Below are positions 33,701 through 41,490 of a DNA stretch of 44,618 nucleotides, one piece after another. Positions within the stretch are counted from its first letter, which is position 1, and the number at the start of each line of letters is the position of its first letter. The notes under the pieces are model-generated. The model was not told the origin of the DNA. It made no database searches and worked only from the letters and a program-made list of their open reading frames with translations. A program made the position numbers and the translations under genes. The stretch is taken from the NCBI GenBank assembly GCA_004195515.1, contig PSPR01000003.1, forward strand, positions 1 to 44,618. Direction: 5' to 3'. The stretch is from Methanobacteriota archaeon (GTDB taxonomy: Archaea; Thermoplasmatota; Poseidoniia; Poseidoniales; Poseidoniaceae).

Positions 33701-34111
33701 ATGGCAGAATTCGAATACGAGGATTTGCTCGACCGTGCTAGGTCAAACATCCCAGAGGAAATCTCCAGCAGAGCCCGTTGGACTCTGCCTGACCCTCAGA
33801 TTATGATCGAAGGAAGCAATACTATTTTCCGGAATTTCGTCGAGGTAGTTAATCATATGGAGCGAGATGATAATCACGTTTACCAATTCATTCTAAACGA
33901 ATTGGGAACCTCTGGCTCTAGAGATGGACCCAGAGCTCGTTTCAAAGGTAGAATTCCGCCGAAGAGAATTAAGAAGACCATCGTCAATTACGTCAATACA
34001 TTCATCAAATGTGGTCAATGTAAAGCACCCGATACCCATTTCATCAAACAAGATCGAACCACATTGTTGAAGTGCCAAGCTTGCGGTGCAACTCGACCGG
34101 TCAAACTTTGA
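33701..34111 (+). CDS. Translation initiation factor aIF2 beta subunit
   Basis: 136 residues, full length. The family blocks are clear: FEYEDLLDRARSNIPEE at the N-terminus, ARWTLPDPQIMIEGSNTIFRNF, the core HVYQFILNELGTSGSRDGPRARFKGRIPPKRI, and a C-terminal zinc ribbon KCGQCKAPDTHFIKQDRTTLLKCQACGATRPVK with four cysteines. It is part of the aIF2 heterotrimer that delivers Met-tRNAi to the small subunit. The region upstream has neither a clear ribosome binding site nor a TTGA box. The 3' end overlaps the convergent ferredoxin gene by 11 bases. Confidence 0.96.
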   Translation: MAEFEYEDLLDRARSNIPEEISSRARWTLPDPQIMIEGSNTIFRNFVEVVNHMERDDNHVYQFILNELGTSGSRDGPRARFKGRIPPKRIKKTIVNYVNTFIKCGQCKAPDTHFIKQDRTTLLKCQACGATRPVKL

Positions 34112-34391
34112 GCCGGAATTGTTCTGGGAGTTTTCCTCCCTTTAGATATTCTAACATCTCAGGTAGTGCATCTTCAGTCAAACAAAACCATTGTCCTTGT
34201 GGATAAACTACACAGGTAGGTCCACTTTCACAATTGTCCAAACAACCCGATTTTTGCACTCGGACATCGTCGATGCCGGCTTCTCGAGCCATCCGCTTGA
34301 GTTTCATCATTAACTCAAGTGAATTTTTGCCATTGCATGAGCCGCGTTCAGAATCGCCAGGCCGGGAATGAGCACATACGAAAGCATGCAT
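34101..34391 (-). CDS. Thioredoxin-like [2Fe-2S] ferredoxin
   Basis: 96 residues from ATG 34391; the longer frame (to 34508) overlaps the PCD gene. MHAFVCAHSRPGDSERGSCN at the N-terminus and KSGCLDNCESGPTCVVYPQGQWF further on give the cysteine pattern (C6, then CLDNC) of thioredoxin-fold [2Fe-2S] ferredoxins such as the NuoE C-terminal domain and Aquifex ferredoxin. It is a soluble electron carrier; the partner is unknown. It ends 11 bases inside the aIF2-beta gene. Confidence 0.85.
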   Translation of the reverse strand: MHAFVCAHSRPGDSERGSCNGKNSLELMMKLKRMAREAGIDDVRVQKSGCLDNCESGPTCVVYPQGQWFCLTEDALPEMLEYLKGGKLPEQFRLKV

Positions 34392-34408
34392 TCTATAACC
34401 TAAATTGC

Positions 34409-34645
34409 TCAAGAAAACACCTCGTCGATCGCTGAAATTAAGATGTGGTCTCTCGATGAGATTCCATCGATGTCGTGAGACCAAGTTTTGACTAGGACCG
34501 AACCCCAATTGAGAACGAATTCGGCATGATGATTTTGGCTCTCACATATTTCACCGCATCGATTCAAGAATTCCAATGCAGTCTTAAAATCCTCAAACTT
34601 GAATTTTTTTTCTAGATGGTGGTCATCGATGAGCACCCAAGACAT
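34409..34645 (-). CDS. Pterin-4a-carbinolamine dehydratase-like protein
   Basis: 78 residues. The PCD/DCoH motif is readable as NHHAEFVLNWGSVLVKTWSHDIDGISSRDHILISAID, including the HH and the SHD (family: ThHD). The N-terminal block KFEDFKTALEFLNRCGEICESQ fits the first helix. The enzyme dehydrates 4a-hydroxytetrahydropterin; in prokaryotes it may also act in pterin recycling, or as the molybdopterin-linked homologue. Slightly shorter than the usual 90-100 residues because the N-terminus is reduced. With FolP and FolB in the same window it points to active pterin metabolism. It lies 6 bases downstream of the gene at 34652. Confidence 0.85.
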   Translation of the reverse strand: MSWVLIDDHHLEKKFKFEDFKTALEFLNRCGEICESQNHHAEFVLNWGSVLVKTWSHDIDGISSRDHILISAIDEVFS

Positions 34646-34651
34646 TAGAGA

Positions 34652-35077
34652 TCATCCCCAAAGGTGGGAATCATTGCTGCCTTTGGTCTTATTCTCGACT
34701 TTTTCGTGAAGACTCGAGCGGCGCTTTTGGTCCTCACGTTCGAATTCAAGCAATTCTCTATCATCGATATAGGCTGGACGAGTATGTGCGACCAAAACTA
34801 CGCGGACAATGACATCACGAGCCAGATATATGTGGTCACCTGTGGTGGTCAACAATTCTATCGAAGTTTTACCAGAAGACAAAAGTCGGCCTCGAACCCA
34901 TGTTTCATCCTCATCTAAAAGCGCTCTAGCATCCAATTGAATTTCAACCAAATCATCTCGGCGTAATCCATGACGACGTTCCATTAAATCTCCGTTATGG
35001 ACGCTTTTCAAATCTTTTAACTCAGGAGATCCAATTTCTTCCCACATGCTCTTGGCCCAGTCGGGTAGGTCGGTCAT
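34652..35077 (-). CDS. Conserved-looking hypothetical protein
   Basis: 141 residues. The centre (RDDLVEIQLDARALLDEDETWVRGRLLSSGKTSIELLTTTGDHIYLARDVIVRVVLVAHTRPAYIDDRELLEFER) is strand-rich and could be a small barrel such as an SH3- or Sm-like fold. The C-terminus is charged and probably disordered. AAGGAGGG lies three bases before the ATG. First gene of a minus-strand unit with the PCD gene six bases downstream and the ferredoxin after that. I do not recognise a family. Confidence 0.75.
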   Translation of the reverse strand: MTDLPDWAKSMWEEIGSPELKDLKSVHNGDLMERRHGLRRDDLVEIQLDARALLDEDETWVRGRLLSSGKTSIELLTTTGDHIYLARDVIVRVVLVAHTRPAYIDDRELLEFEREDQKRRSSLHEKVENKTKGSNDSHLWG

Positions 35078-35188
35078 GGACCCTCCTTGAGGCTCATCCT
35101 TCTAAGGTCTGACGCCTATTTTATGTTTGGAACCATGCGACCAATTGAAGAAGGAAGGGCTCGCGCACGGCAATAGGAGGCATTGTCG

Positions 35189-36265
35189 ATGAAGGTAGTC
35201 TGGCGCGATTTAATCACGGTACTAACCGAAGGGGAAGTACTCGATAAAGGCTTCAGCCGAGGTAAAAAAGCCGCTGACAGAGTCGATGATAATGTCAAGG
35301 TATTCCGAGTGCGGAAGCAATTGAGCAGAATGGTTCAAACTTCTGCCGATGTTATGGCTCAATATTTGGAAGACACAGAAAAAGGCTGGCCAAGTCTCGA
35401 TAATCTTCCACTATTCGACAAAGCCATGGTAGAGGCATGTGTCGGTTGCGACGATTATCGACATAATCTATCAATGCTAGGATGGGGTGCAAAACAAATG
35501 CGCCGAATCGCTAAGCAGAATGCTATGAAAATTATCAGGACCGCTCGATTCGAAGTTATGCACGACGCCCGAAAGGAAGCCTATGGACGGCTTTCTTCAA
35601 TCATGCGCAGAATAGCACCAGCCTTGGATTGGCTTCACCAATCTAGATTGGTTCTGCGCCGATTACCTGTCATCGACCAATTGTGCCCAACAATTGTTGT
35701 TTGTGGAGCACCAAACGTTGGGAAGAGCGCATTTATCTCGGCGATTTCCAGCGGCAATATGGAAGTAAACCAATATCCGTTCACAACAAAACAACTCCAC
35801 GTTGGACATTTTATCCATCGAAGAGTCCCTCACCAATTGGTCGACACTCCAGGATTGCTCGACCGACCGATGATAGATAGGAATGCAATCGAGATGCAAG
35901 CTATCGCTGCGGTCGAACATATTGGGAAGCTGTGTATTTTCCTGATGGATATCACCGAAAAGTGTGGTGTCTCGGTTGAAGAGCAGAATAATTTATTATC
36001 AGAAGTCAAGGATTTATTGCCAGATATCGACATGATAGTTGTAGTCTCGAAGGCCGATCTGATGGAACCTCTCCCAGCAAATTGGGAAGAAGTTAAGCAA
36101 ATCGAAGCCGAATGGGATGGTGAAGGTGAGCCGGAATTACCGGTGCTAATCGATGAGGAAGGTTGTGTTACAATGTCTGCCATAGAAGATGTAGGGGTTC
36201 AGGCTTGTAAAGCAAATATGCCCACAGAACGAATGAGTCTTCCCGAAGGCTGGTATCGTACTTAG
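35189..36265 (+). CDS. NOG1-like GTPase
   Basis: 358 residues from ATG 35189 (GGAGG eight bases before it; an in-frame TTG at 35183 is less likely). G1 motif GAPNVGKSAFIS, G3 DTPGLLDRP, G4 VSKAD in place of NKxD. The N-terminal half is a helical bundle with KAAD, VRKQLSRM, HNLSMLGWGAKQMRRIAKQNAMKIIR. NOG1 is a nucleolar 60S-assembly factor in eukaryotes; archaeal relatives are likely large-subunit assembly factors. A hairpin follows about 20 bases past the stop. Confidence 0.93.
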   Translation: MKVVWRDLITVLTEGEVLDKGFSRGKKAADRVDDNVKVFRVRKQLSRMVQTSADVMAQYLEDTEKGWPSLDNLPLFDKAMVEACVGCDDYRHNLSMLGWGAKQMRRIAKQNAMKIIRTARFEVMHDARKEAYGRLSSIMRRIAPALDWLHQSRLVLRRLPVIDQLCPTIVVCGAPNVGKSAFISAISSGNMEVNQYPFTTKQLHVGHFIHRRVPHQLVDTPGLLDRPMIDRNAIEMQAIAAVEHIGKLCIFLMDITEKCGVSVEEQNNLLSEVKDLLPDIDMIVVVSKADLMEPLPANWEEVKQIEAEWDGEGEPELPVLIDEEGCVTMSAIEDVGVQACKANMPTERMSLPEGWYRT

Positions 36266-36285
36266 CGATATAGCCCTTTATTCAA

Positions 36286-36303
36286 AACCAACAGATGTTG
36301 GTT
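36286..36303 (+). terminator. Hairpin after the NOG1-like gene
   Basis: AACCAAC-AGAT-GTTGGTT is a perfect 7-bp stem with a 4-base loop, followed by GTTTTATTG. It lies about 20 bases past the stop and before the convergent gene's end at 36307. A plausible terminator serving the plus-strand gene. Confidence 0.6.
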
Positions 36304-36306
36304 GTT

Positions 36307-36570
36307 TTATTGTAGGATTTTGGCGATAATCGGTAGTGCCACAAAGAACGCAAAAACGAAAAACATCATCCTCATCATCTTATCATTCTTGCCTTGGCGA
36401 GCCAATTTATCAATACATTCTTGTTCTTTACAAATCCTCGGATCTGCTTTCGAATCGACCATAACCCCACACATCTTACAATGTTTATGAGCGGTTATCT
36501 GGGACAATTTCGATCTACCCGCCGCGATTTTCTTTGCGGCTTTTTCCTTTATTGCTTTAGCATCAACCAT
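36307..36570 (-). CDS. Small zinc-ribbon membrane protein, DUF2116-like
   Basis: 87 residues from ATG 36570, with GGAGTGA a few bases upstream. A lysine-rich start (AKAIKEKAAKKIAAGRSKL) precedes a zinc ribbon CKMCGVMVDSKADPRICKEQECIDKL (CxxC and C-x4-C). A C-terminal membrane helix follows (MMFFVFAFFVALPIIAKIL). It resembles archaeal DUF2116 zinc-ribbon proteins. Function unknown; tail-anchored layout with the ribbon in the cytoplasm is likely. It overlaps the UMP kinase end closely, so both are one transcript. Confidence 0.8.
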   Translation of the reverse strand: MVDAKAIKEKAAKKIAAGRSKLSQITAHKHCKMCGVMVDSKADPRICKEQECIDKLARQGKNDKMMRMMFFVFAFFVALPIIAKILQ

Positions 36571-36575
36571 TTTCT

Positions 36576-37286
36576 TCACTCCACTTTAACCAAAGTCCCG
36601 ACAAAGGGTTTCCCCTCAAGCGCATTTTCTAGAGTTTCGAGGTTGCGCCCATCCAAAACAGCCAATTTGAGAGCAGATTCTTGAGCCCATTTGACCGCGA
36701 TAGGGTCGACTGCAGCACTTTGTCCAGGCTCTAAAGCCTCAGTGCCGGTAATATTCGCCAATTCGGCCAAGGTCATCTCTTCGATTTGCTTTGCGTTTGG
36801 ATTGGTTCGAGGATCGCTATCGTAAACGTGGCTAACATTGGTTGCGATGACACAATACGGTGCGCCTGCATCGCGCGCGAATTTAACCGCAACCGCATCG
36901 GTGGTATGACCCGGTGTAGTTCCGCCCATGATGACGATGTGGTGCGAGGTCAGCAGTTCGACAGCTTGGGTGGTTGTAGTTGGGATAATTGGGCATACAT
37001 CACAGCCAATATCAATCAAGCTTTGCTGAAGTATTGTTGCGTTTAATCTGGTGGCTGCGATGCCGACCATATCTAGTCTATAGGAATTAGAAACGGTTGC
37101 TCGGGCTAACTCGATACCTTCTCTTGCCGGTAATCCACCGCCGACGACGATGCCGAGTCGTCGTCCATTCCCCTCCATGTGAACCGCTAATTGGCGTAAG
37201 CGACCGAACCAATCGGAGCGTTGGTCTGCCTCTTCAGGTCTCAGTAAAGACCCGCCAAGAGCAACGATATGGGTTGTCATCAACAT
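36576..37286 (-). CDS. pyrH: Archaeal-type UMP kinase (amino acid kinase fold)
   Basis: 236 residues; start at ATG 37286, with ATG 37280 a near alternative. The fold motifs are VALGGSLLRPEE at the start, GIVVGGGLPAREGI, the UMP-kinase block GIAATRLNATILQQSL, GGTTPGHTTDAVAVKFARD and later VYDSDPRTNPNAK. The GGTxPGHTTDAVA signature favours UMP kinase over isopentenyl phosphate kinase. It phosphorylates UMP to UDP in pyrimidine synthesis. Followed by the small zinc-ribbon gene. Confidence 0.88.
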   Translation of the reverse strand: MLMTTHIVALGGSLLRPEEADQRSDWFGRLRQLAVHMEGNGRRLGIVVGGGLPAREGIELARATVSNSYRLDMVGIAATRLNATILQQSLIDIGCDVCPIIPTTTTQAVELLTSHHIVIMGGTTPGHTTDAVAVKFARDAGAPYCVIATNVSHVYDSDPRTNPNAKQIEEMTLAELANITGTEALEPGQSAAVDPIAVKWAQESALKLAVLDGRNLETLENALEGKPFVGTLVKVE

Positions 37287-37371
37287 AGGCCATCAAGCGG
37301 CCATTGATGATGCTTGTCGTTGGGAAGGCTTAGATGTGTTCGCCTCGGCCCTTTTGATTGGGGCCGGCCGT

Positions 37372-38619
37372 ATGAGTGATGATGCTGAAGATGCAACTCG
37401 CCGCTTAAAGCTTAAATTGGCCCTTGAGGACCTGAGGGAAATGAAGGGGTCTGGGACCGAATTGGTCACGATAATTATTCCACCGGACCGACAGGTAAGC
37501 GATGCTCGCCAGATGTTGCAAAACGAACACGGTCAAGCCGCCAATATCAAATCGAAAGGGACCAGAAAAAATGTCCAGGCATCGATTGAATCAGCAATTT
37601 CAGCTCTTTCAAAATATCGGAGTGCTGGAGAAAGAGGCATCGCGTTATTTACTGGTGCAATCATTGTAGGCAATAACAAAACTCGCCATATGACGATGGT
37701 TATCGATGACCCGCCGAAGGAATTGCTATCCTTCCGCTATCGTTGCGATTCTGTCTTTGAGTTGACTCAACTAGAAGATATGTTGATCGATAAGAAATCG
37801 TACGGATTATTCGTCATCGATAGGGCAGAAGCCGCTTATGGCATCGCTTCTGGTAAACGCATTCACGTTCAAGAATTTCTGGTTTCAAACATCATGGGTA
37901 AACACCGCCAAGGTGGTCAATCAGCACAACGTTTCGAGCGATTGATCGAAGAGGCAGCACACAAGTTCTTCAAGCGGGCAACCGAGCACGCTTGTTCGTA
38001 TTGGTTGCCCGAATTAGAAAACATTCAGGCAATCATTATTGGCGGCCCAGGTGCGACCAAAGATTTCGTGGTTAAGAATGATTATTTCCATCATGAAATC
38101 GTCAAGAAAATCGCCTCCGTCACCTTTGACGTCGGCTATTCTAACGAGTCTGGTGTCAGAGAATTAGTTGATAATGCCGGCGGTTTAATGGGCGAAATCG
38201 AACTCGACGCAGAGCGAAAAGCCGTTACCGAATTTTTGGCAGAATTGATAAAACAATTCCCGAAAGCAACATACGGAGAGAAAATGATTCGCCAAGCGCT
38301 AGAGCAAGGAGCGGTATCAAAACTTCTCATCAGTGAAAGCATGCGCAAAAATGTGGTCGAGATCGAGTGTTCTTCTTGCAGCAATATCTGGAATGCTTCA
38401 ATCGGTAGAAGAGATGCCCTGCCTGCTTGCCCAAAGTGTAAAACCGATGGTGATGGCCTCAAGGAACTATCATCAAAATCCATCATTGACGAGTTCACCG
38501 AATTGGCGATGAAGTCCCGTTCAGATGTCCGTTTCATTTCGGTCGATTCCGAGGAAGGTGCGCAACTGAGCGCTGGATTTGGCGGCTTAGCAGCGGTGCT
38601 TCGCTATCCAATAATGTGA
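37372..38619 (+). CDS. prf1: Peptide chain release factor aRF1
   Basis: 415 residues from ATG 37372; an upstream GTG at 37336 is possible. The stop-codon-reading NIKS motif (AANIKSKGTRKNVQ) is in the N-terminal domain. The GGQ catalytic loop (GKHRQGGQSAQRFERLIEEAAHKF) is in the middle domain. A C-terminal zinc ribbon (ECSSCSNIWNASIGRRDALPACPKC) completes it. It recognises all three stop codons and releases the peptide with aEF1A-type partners. Followed after 10 bases by argS, with a GAGG before that gene, so they are cotranscribed. Confidence 0.97.
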   Translation: MSDDAEDATRRLKLKLALEDLREMKGSGTELVTIIIPPDRQVSDARQMLQNEHGQAANIKSKGTRKNVQASIESAISALSKYRSAGERGIALFTGAIIVGNNKTRHMTMVIDDPPKELLSFRYRCDSVFELTQLEDMLIDKKSYGLFVIDRAEAAYGIASGKRIHVQEFLVSNIMGKHRQGGQSAQRFERLIEEAAHKFFKRATEHACSYWLPELENIQAIIIGGPGATKDFVVKNDYFHHEIVKKIASVTFDVGYSNESGVRELVDNAGGLMGEIELDAERKAVTEFLAELIKQFPKATYGEKMIRQALEQGAVSKLLISESMRKNVVEIECSSCSNIWNASIGRRDALPACPKCKTDGDGLKELSSKSIIDEFTELAMKSRSDVRFISVDSEEGAQLSAGFGGLAAVLRYPIM

Positions 38620-38629
38620 GGTTTTCAAC

Positions 38630-40339
38630 ATGAATATTCTTGGTGAAATCATCGAACCTTTATTGGAGTCAGCACTTACAGACTTAGGCGTAAAAGGCGA
38701 CTTTTGGAAACGTGCTCTCGGTTCGAGCCGGGAGCGCGATCAAGGTGATATGAGCCTACCATGTTTTCCATTCGCAAAACAGTTGGCAATGAATCCAAAC
38801 GATATTGCAGCAAATCTTGCCCAAGCCCTGTTTGGGAAAATCGATGTCGAAGCAGCGGGTGGCTATCTCAATTTCAAAGCAGATCCACATTGGCTTGCTC
38901 AAAAAGTGATGGCCGGAATTCCCAGCACTGGTAATAAATCAGTTTTGATTGAACATACCAGCGCAAATCCAAACGGTCCTTTTCATGTTGGCAGAGCCAG
39001 AAATGCCATCCTAGGTGATACGATGGTTCGATTGCACAGACTTCACGGGAATCAGGTCAGAGCAGAATATTATGTCGATGATATGGGCAAACAAGTTGCG
39101 GTATTAGCTTGGGCATTAGAGCACTTGAGCCGAGAGGATGTCGACAAAATTCTCGATGGCAGAGGTCAGGTTCATCCTCGTTGGGTTGGCAAGCACGACC
39201 ATGAAATCGTTCGCTGGTACCAGGCCGCTCAAGCGCTTAGAAAAGAAGGGGATGACGCTATAGAAGAGGAAATAGGTCGTCTTGTCCATGCGTCTGAAAA
39301 CGGTGATGATTCCGTTCTTCAGAGGTTTGAACAAGCGTATCAACCGGTTTTAGATGGTATGTTGGAAACCCTTGAGCGCTTAGGCATCGAATTTGATACC
39401 TTCACCAAAGAATCAAAATTCGTAGTCGATGGTTCGGTTTCTTCGTTGATGGAAACCCTCGAGGCATTAGAAATTCATGGTACTGCCGAAAATGGTGCCC
39501 ACTTCCTCGACCTTGGCCTGCGAGGCCTAAAAGGCAAGACCGAGTTCTTTTATCGCCGTGGCGATGGCTCCTCACTTTATGCAACTCGTGATATCGCTTA
39601 CCATATTTGGAAATGGCAGCAATCGGATATTTTGATCAACATTCTGGGCGAGGACCATAAATTGCAAGCAAAACAAGTAGGCATGACTTTGGAGGAATTG
39701 GGTCATAAAGTTCCTGATGTGATGTTTTATGCCTTCATCAAATTACCTGAGGGTAAAATGAGTACCCGCAGAGGCAATGTTGTCTTTATGGACGATCTCC
39801 TTGAGGAAGCTCAAGCTCATGCAGCCCAAGTTGTCAAACAATTACGACCAAATTATCACTCTGGAAAAGTTGCATCGATCGCAGAGGCTGTCGGAGTTTC
39901 CGCGGTTCGATTCAATATCATTAAGGTCAATCCGGACAAAGGCTTCACATTCAAATGGGAAGAAGCATTATCATTTGAAGGAGAATCGGCTCCGTTTGTT
40001 ATGTATTCACACACTAGAGCCTGCTCGATTGCAGCCAAGATTGGGCGTCCAGTTGGAGAGTATGAAATCGGAGATATCCCAGATGCGATGTACCAATTGA
40101 TGCGGGTTATGGCGTGCAATAACGACCGTTTGGGATTGGCGGTAAATGAACATAAACCTCATCTTTTCGCAAATCAAATGTTGGATTTAGCAACTGCCTA
40201 TAATTCGTTCTATAGGGATTGCCACGTATTGAATGACGGTGAGGTAAACGAATTTTACTATGCGGTATCACAACGGGCAAAACATATGTTGAATCAAGGG
40301 ATGAGTGCTCTGGGCCTCATTCCTTTGGAATCGATGTGA
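38630..40339 (+). CDS. argS: Arginyl-tRNA synthetase
   Basis: 569 residues. The Arg-tRNA synthetase catalytic region includes HTSANPNGPFHVGRARNAILGD (HIGH-like HVGR) and KMSTRRGNVVFMDDLLEEA (KMSTR in place of KMSKS). The N-terminal recognition domain and the C-terminal anticodon-binding helices (YSHTRACSIAAKI and LATAYNSFY) are in place. It charges tRNA-Arg. It is one operon with aRF1. Its last 23 bases overlap the convergent gene at 40317. Confidence 0.96.
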   Translation: MNILGEIIEPLLESALTDLGVKGDFWKRALGSSRERDQGDMSLPCFPFAKQLAMNPNDIAANLAQALFGKIDVEAAGGYLNFKADPHWLAQKVMAGIPSTGNKSVLIEHTSANPNGPFHVGRARNAILGDTMVRLHRLHGNQVRAEYYVDDMGKQVAVLAWALEHLSREDVDKILDGRGQVHPRWVGKHDHEIVRWYQAAQALRKEGDDAIEEEIGRLVHASENGDDSVLQRFEQAYQPVLDGMLETLERLGIEFDTFTKESKFVVDGSVSSLMETLEALEIHGTAENGAHFLDLGLRGLKGKTEFFYRRGDGSSLYATRDIAYHIWKWQQSDILINILGEDHKLQAKQVGMTLEELGHKVPDVMFYAFIKLPEGKMSTRRGNVVFMDDLLEEAQAHAAQVVKQLRPNYHSGKVASIAEAVGVSAVRFNIIKVNPDKGFTFKWEEALSFEGESAPFVMYSHTRACSIAAKIGRPVGEYEIGDIPDAMYQLMRVMACNNDRLGLAVNEHKPHLFANQMLDLATAYNSFYRDCHVLNDGEVNEFYYAVSQRAKHMLNQGMSALGLIPLESM

Positions 40340-40802
40340 TCGCTTGTCCGGGTGTTGTACCAGCAGCTTCAATTTCAGCACCGAGTATTCTTAGGTCGAC
40401 TAGGGCTTCTTCTACGCTTTGACATTGTTTCAAGAATCGTGTTGGCGGCCAACCAAAATCAATTTTTCCAGGCTCGATGGTCGATTCTTCGATCCATGCC
40501 TCACAAGAAGTTCCACTGCACTTTGCACTAAAATGTTCAAGGTCGACCCAAAATGTTCGCCGCTTACACACAGGACAATCTCGGCAATGCATCGAGGAGA
40601 GTGTGGTCATGCCTTCGTTACCAACCACGTCAACATCCCATACCACGATGCTCGATCGAGTGAGTTCCATCAAATGCGACTTACGTAAAAAAGCCCGCAA
40701 AACTGACCATGCGGTCTCTTCTGAAGAAAACACTCCAAGCCCAATGGAAGTCCCTGAATCCTCGGATACCGAGGGCACAAATACACGGCTCGCCTCTGAC
40801 AT
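40317..40802 (-). CDS. Zinc-ribbon protein of unknown function
   Basis: 161 residues. The only recognisable element is a zinc ribbon (CRDCPVCKRRTFWVDLEHFSAKCSGTSCEAW) in the middle. The first 60 residues (TAWSVLRAFLRKSHLMELTRSSIVVWDVDVV) and the last 60 look folded but match no family I know. TTGAAGGG lies 31 bases before its ATG, so it is probably a transcription unit of its own. Its 3' end overlaps argS by 23 bases. Confidence 0.7.
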   Translation of the reverse strand: MSEASRVFVPSVSEDSGTSIGLGVFSSEETAWSVLRAFLRKSHLMELTRSSIVVWDVDVVGNEGMTTLSSMHCRDCPVCKRRTFWVDLEHFSAKCSGTSCEAWIEESTIEPGKIDFGWPPTRFLKQCQSVEEALVDLRILGAEIEAAGTTPGQAITSIPKE

Positions 40803-40829
40803 CTAGCAATGCTAACACGGTTGAGCCCT

Positions 40830-41189
40830 TCAATGCCTCGTCCAAGTTCGCTCAACGACGGCTAATCCGCCAGGGTGAGGCAAAGGTGCATCAGGTTTCT
40901 CGATTCTAACCTCTATTCCTGAGATTAACTTATTTTCCTTTAGCGACCTAATCAGTTGGTCACAAAGTGTTTCCATCAATCTAACCGGCGCCGAATCGAC
41001 TACGACATGGTCGATCGCTTGTTGAAGATCAGCATAATTCAGGGTTTTACCAAGATCATCATCTAGAACATCGCTACCCAGAGTTGCCCAAATAGAAATT
41101 ATGAATGGCTGTTCTTTCTCATGTTCAAAATCAAAAGCACCATGGCGAGCTATAACGGCATAAGCCTCCAAACCAACCCGGGTCGTCAT
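40830..41189 (-). CDS. folB: Dihydroneopterin aldolase
   Basis: 119 residues, the usual FolB length. Blocks fit the family: EAYAVIARHGAFDFEHEKEQPFIISIWATLG, TLNYADLQQAIDHVV, the METLCDQLI helix and the C-terminal KPDAPLPHPGGLAVVERTW. It cleaves dihydroneopterin to 6-hydroxymethyl-dihydropterin, the substrate FolK needs before FolP. A FolK gene was not seen in the window. The gene lies 3 bases downstream of the parvulin stop boundary and in a unit with it and the M28 peptidase. Confidence 0.9.
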   Translation of the reverse strand: MTTRVGLEAYAVIARHGAFDFEHEKEQPFIISIWATLGSDVLDDDLGKTLNYADLQQAIDHVVVDSAPVRLMETLCDQLIRSLKENKLISGIEVRIEKPDAPLPHPGGLAVVERTWTRH

Positions 41190-41192
41190 CGC

Positions 41193-41480
41193 TTATTCCT
41201 CACGTTCGTGAACCCAGATCAAATGGTAACCAAATTGGGTTTTGACCGGAATGGAAACCGTGTTGAGAGGTAATTCCCACACAACTTGGTCGAATGCAGG
41301 TACCATCTGTCCTTTTCGGAACCAGCCGAGGTCTCCACCCTTTTGGCAAGATGGGCAATCGGATTTTTTCCGAGCGAATTTTTGAAAATCCTTGAATTTG
41401 TTAATATTTGCAGCCATTTGAGTAGCTTCCCCTTTCGATTTCACCAAAATATGGCTTGCATGTGCGCTTGGTTGTACCAT
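41193..41480 (-). CDS. Parvulin-type peptidyl-prolyl cis-trans isomerase
   Basis: 95 residues from ATG 41480; GAGGTGA lies five bases upstream and overlaps the peptidase stop, so the longer frame is rejected. The parvulin fold is complete: HASHILVKSKGEATQMA, FQKFARKKSDCPSCQKGGDLGWFRKGQMVPAFDQVVWELP, VKTQFGYHLIWVHER. A single-domain, PpiC-like cytoplasmic enzyme isomerising prolyl bonds. The CPSC pair is typical of small archaeal parvulins. Behind the M28 peptidase gene in the same transcript. Confidence 0.95.
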   Translation of the reverse strand: MVQPSAHASHILVKSKGEATQMAANINKFKDFQKFARKKSDCPSCQKGGDLGWFRKGQMVPAFDQVVWELPLNTVSIPVKTQFGYHLIWVHEREE

Positions 41481-41490
41481 TATATTCACC

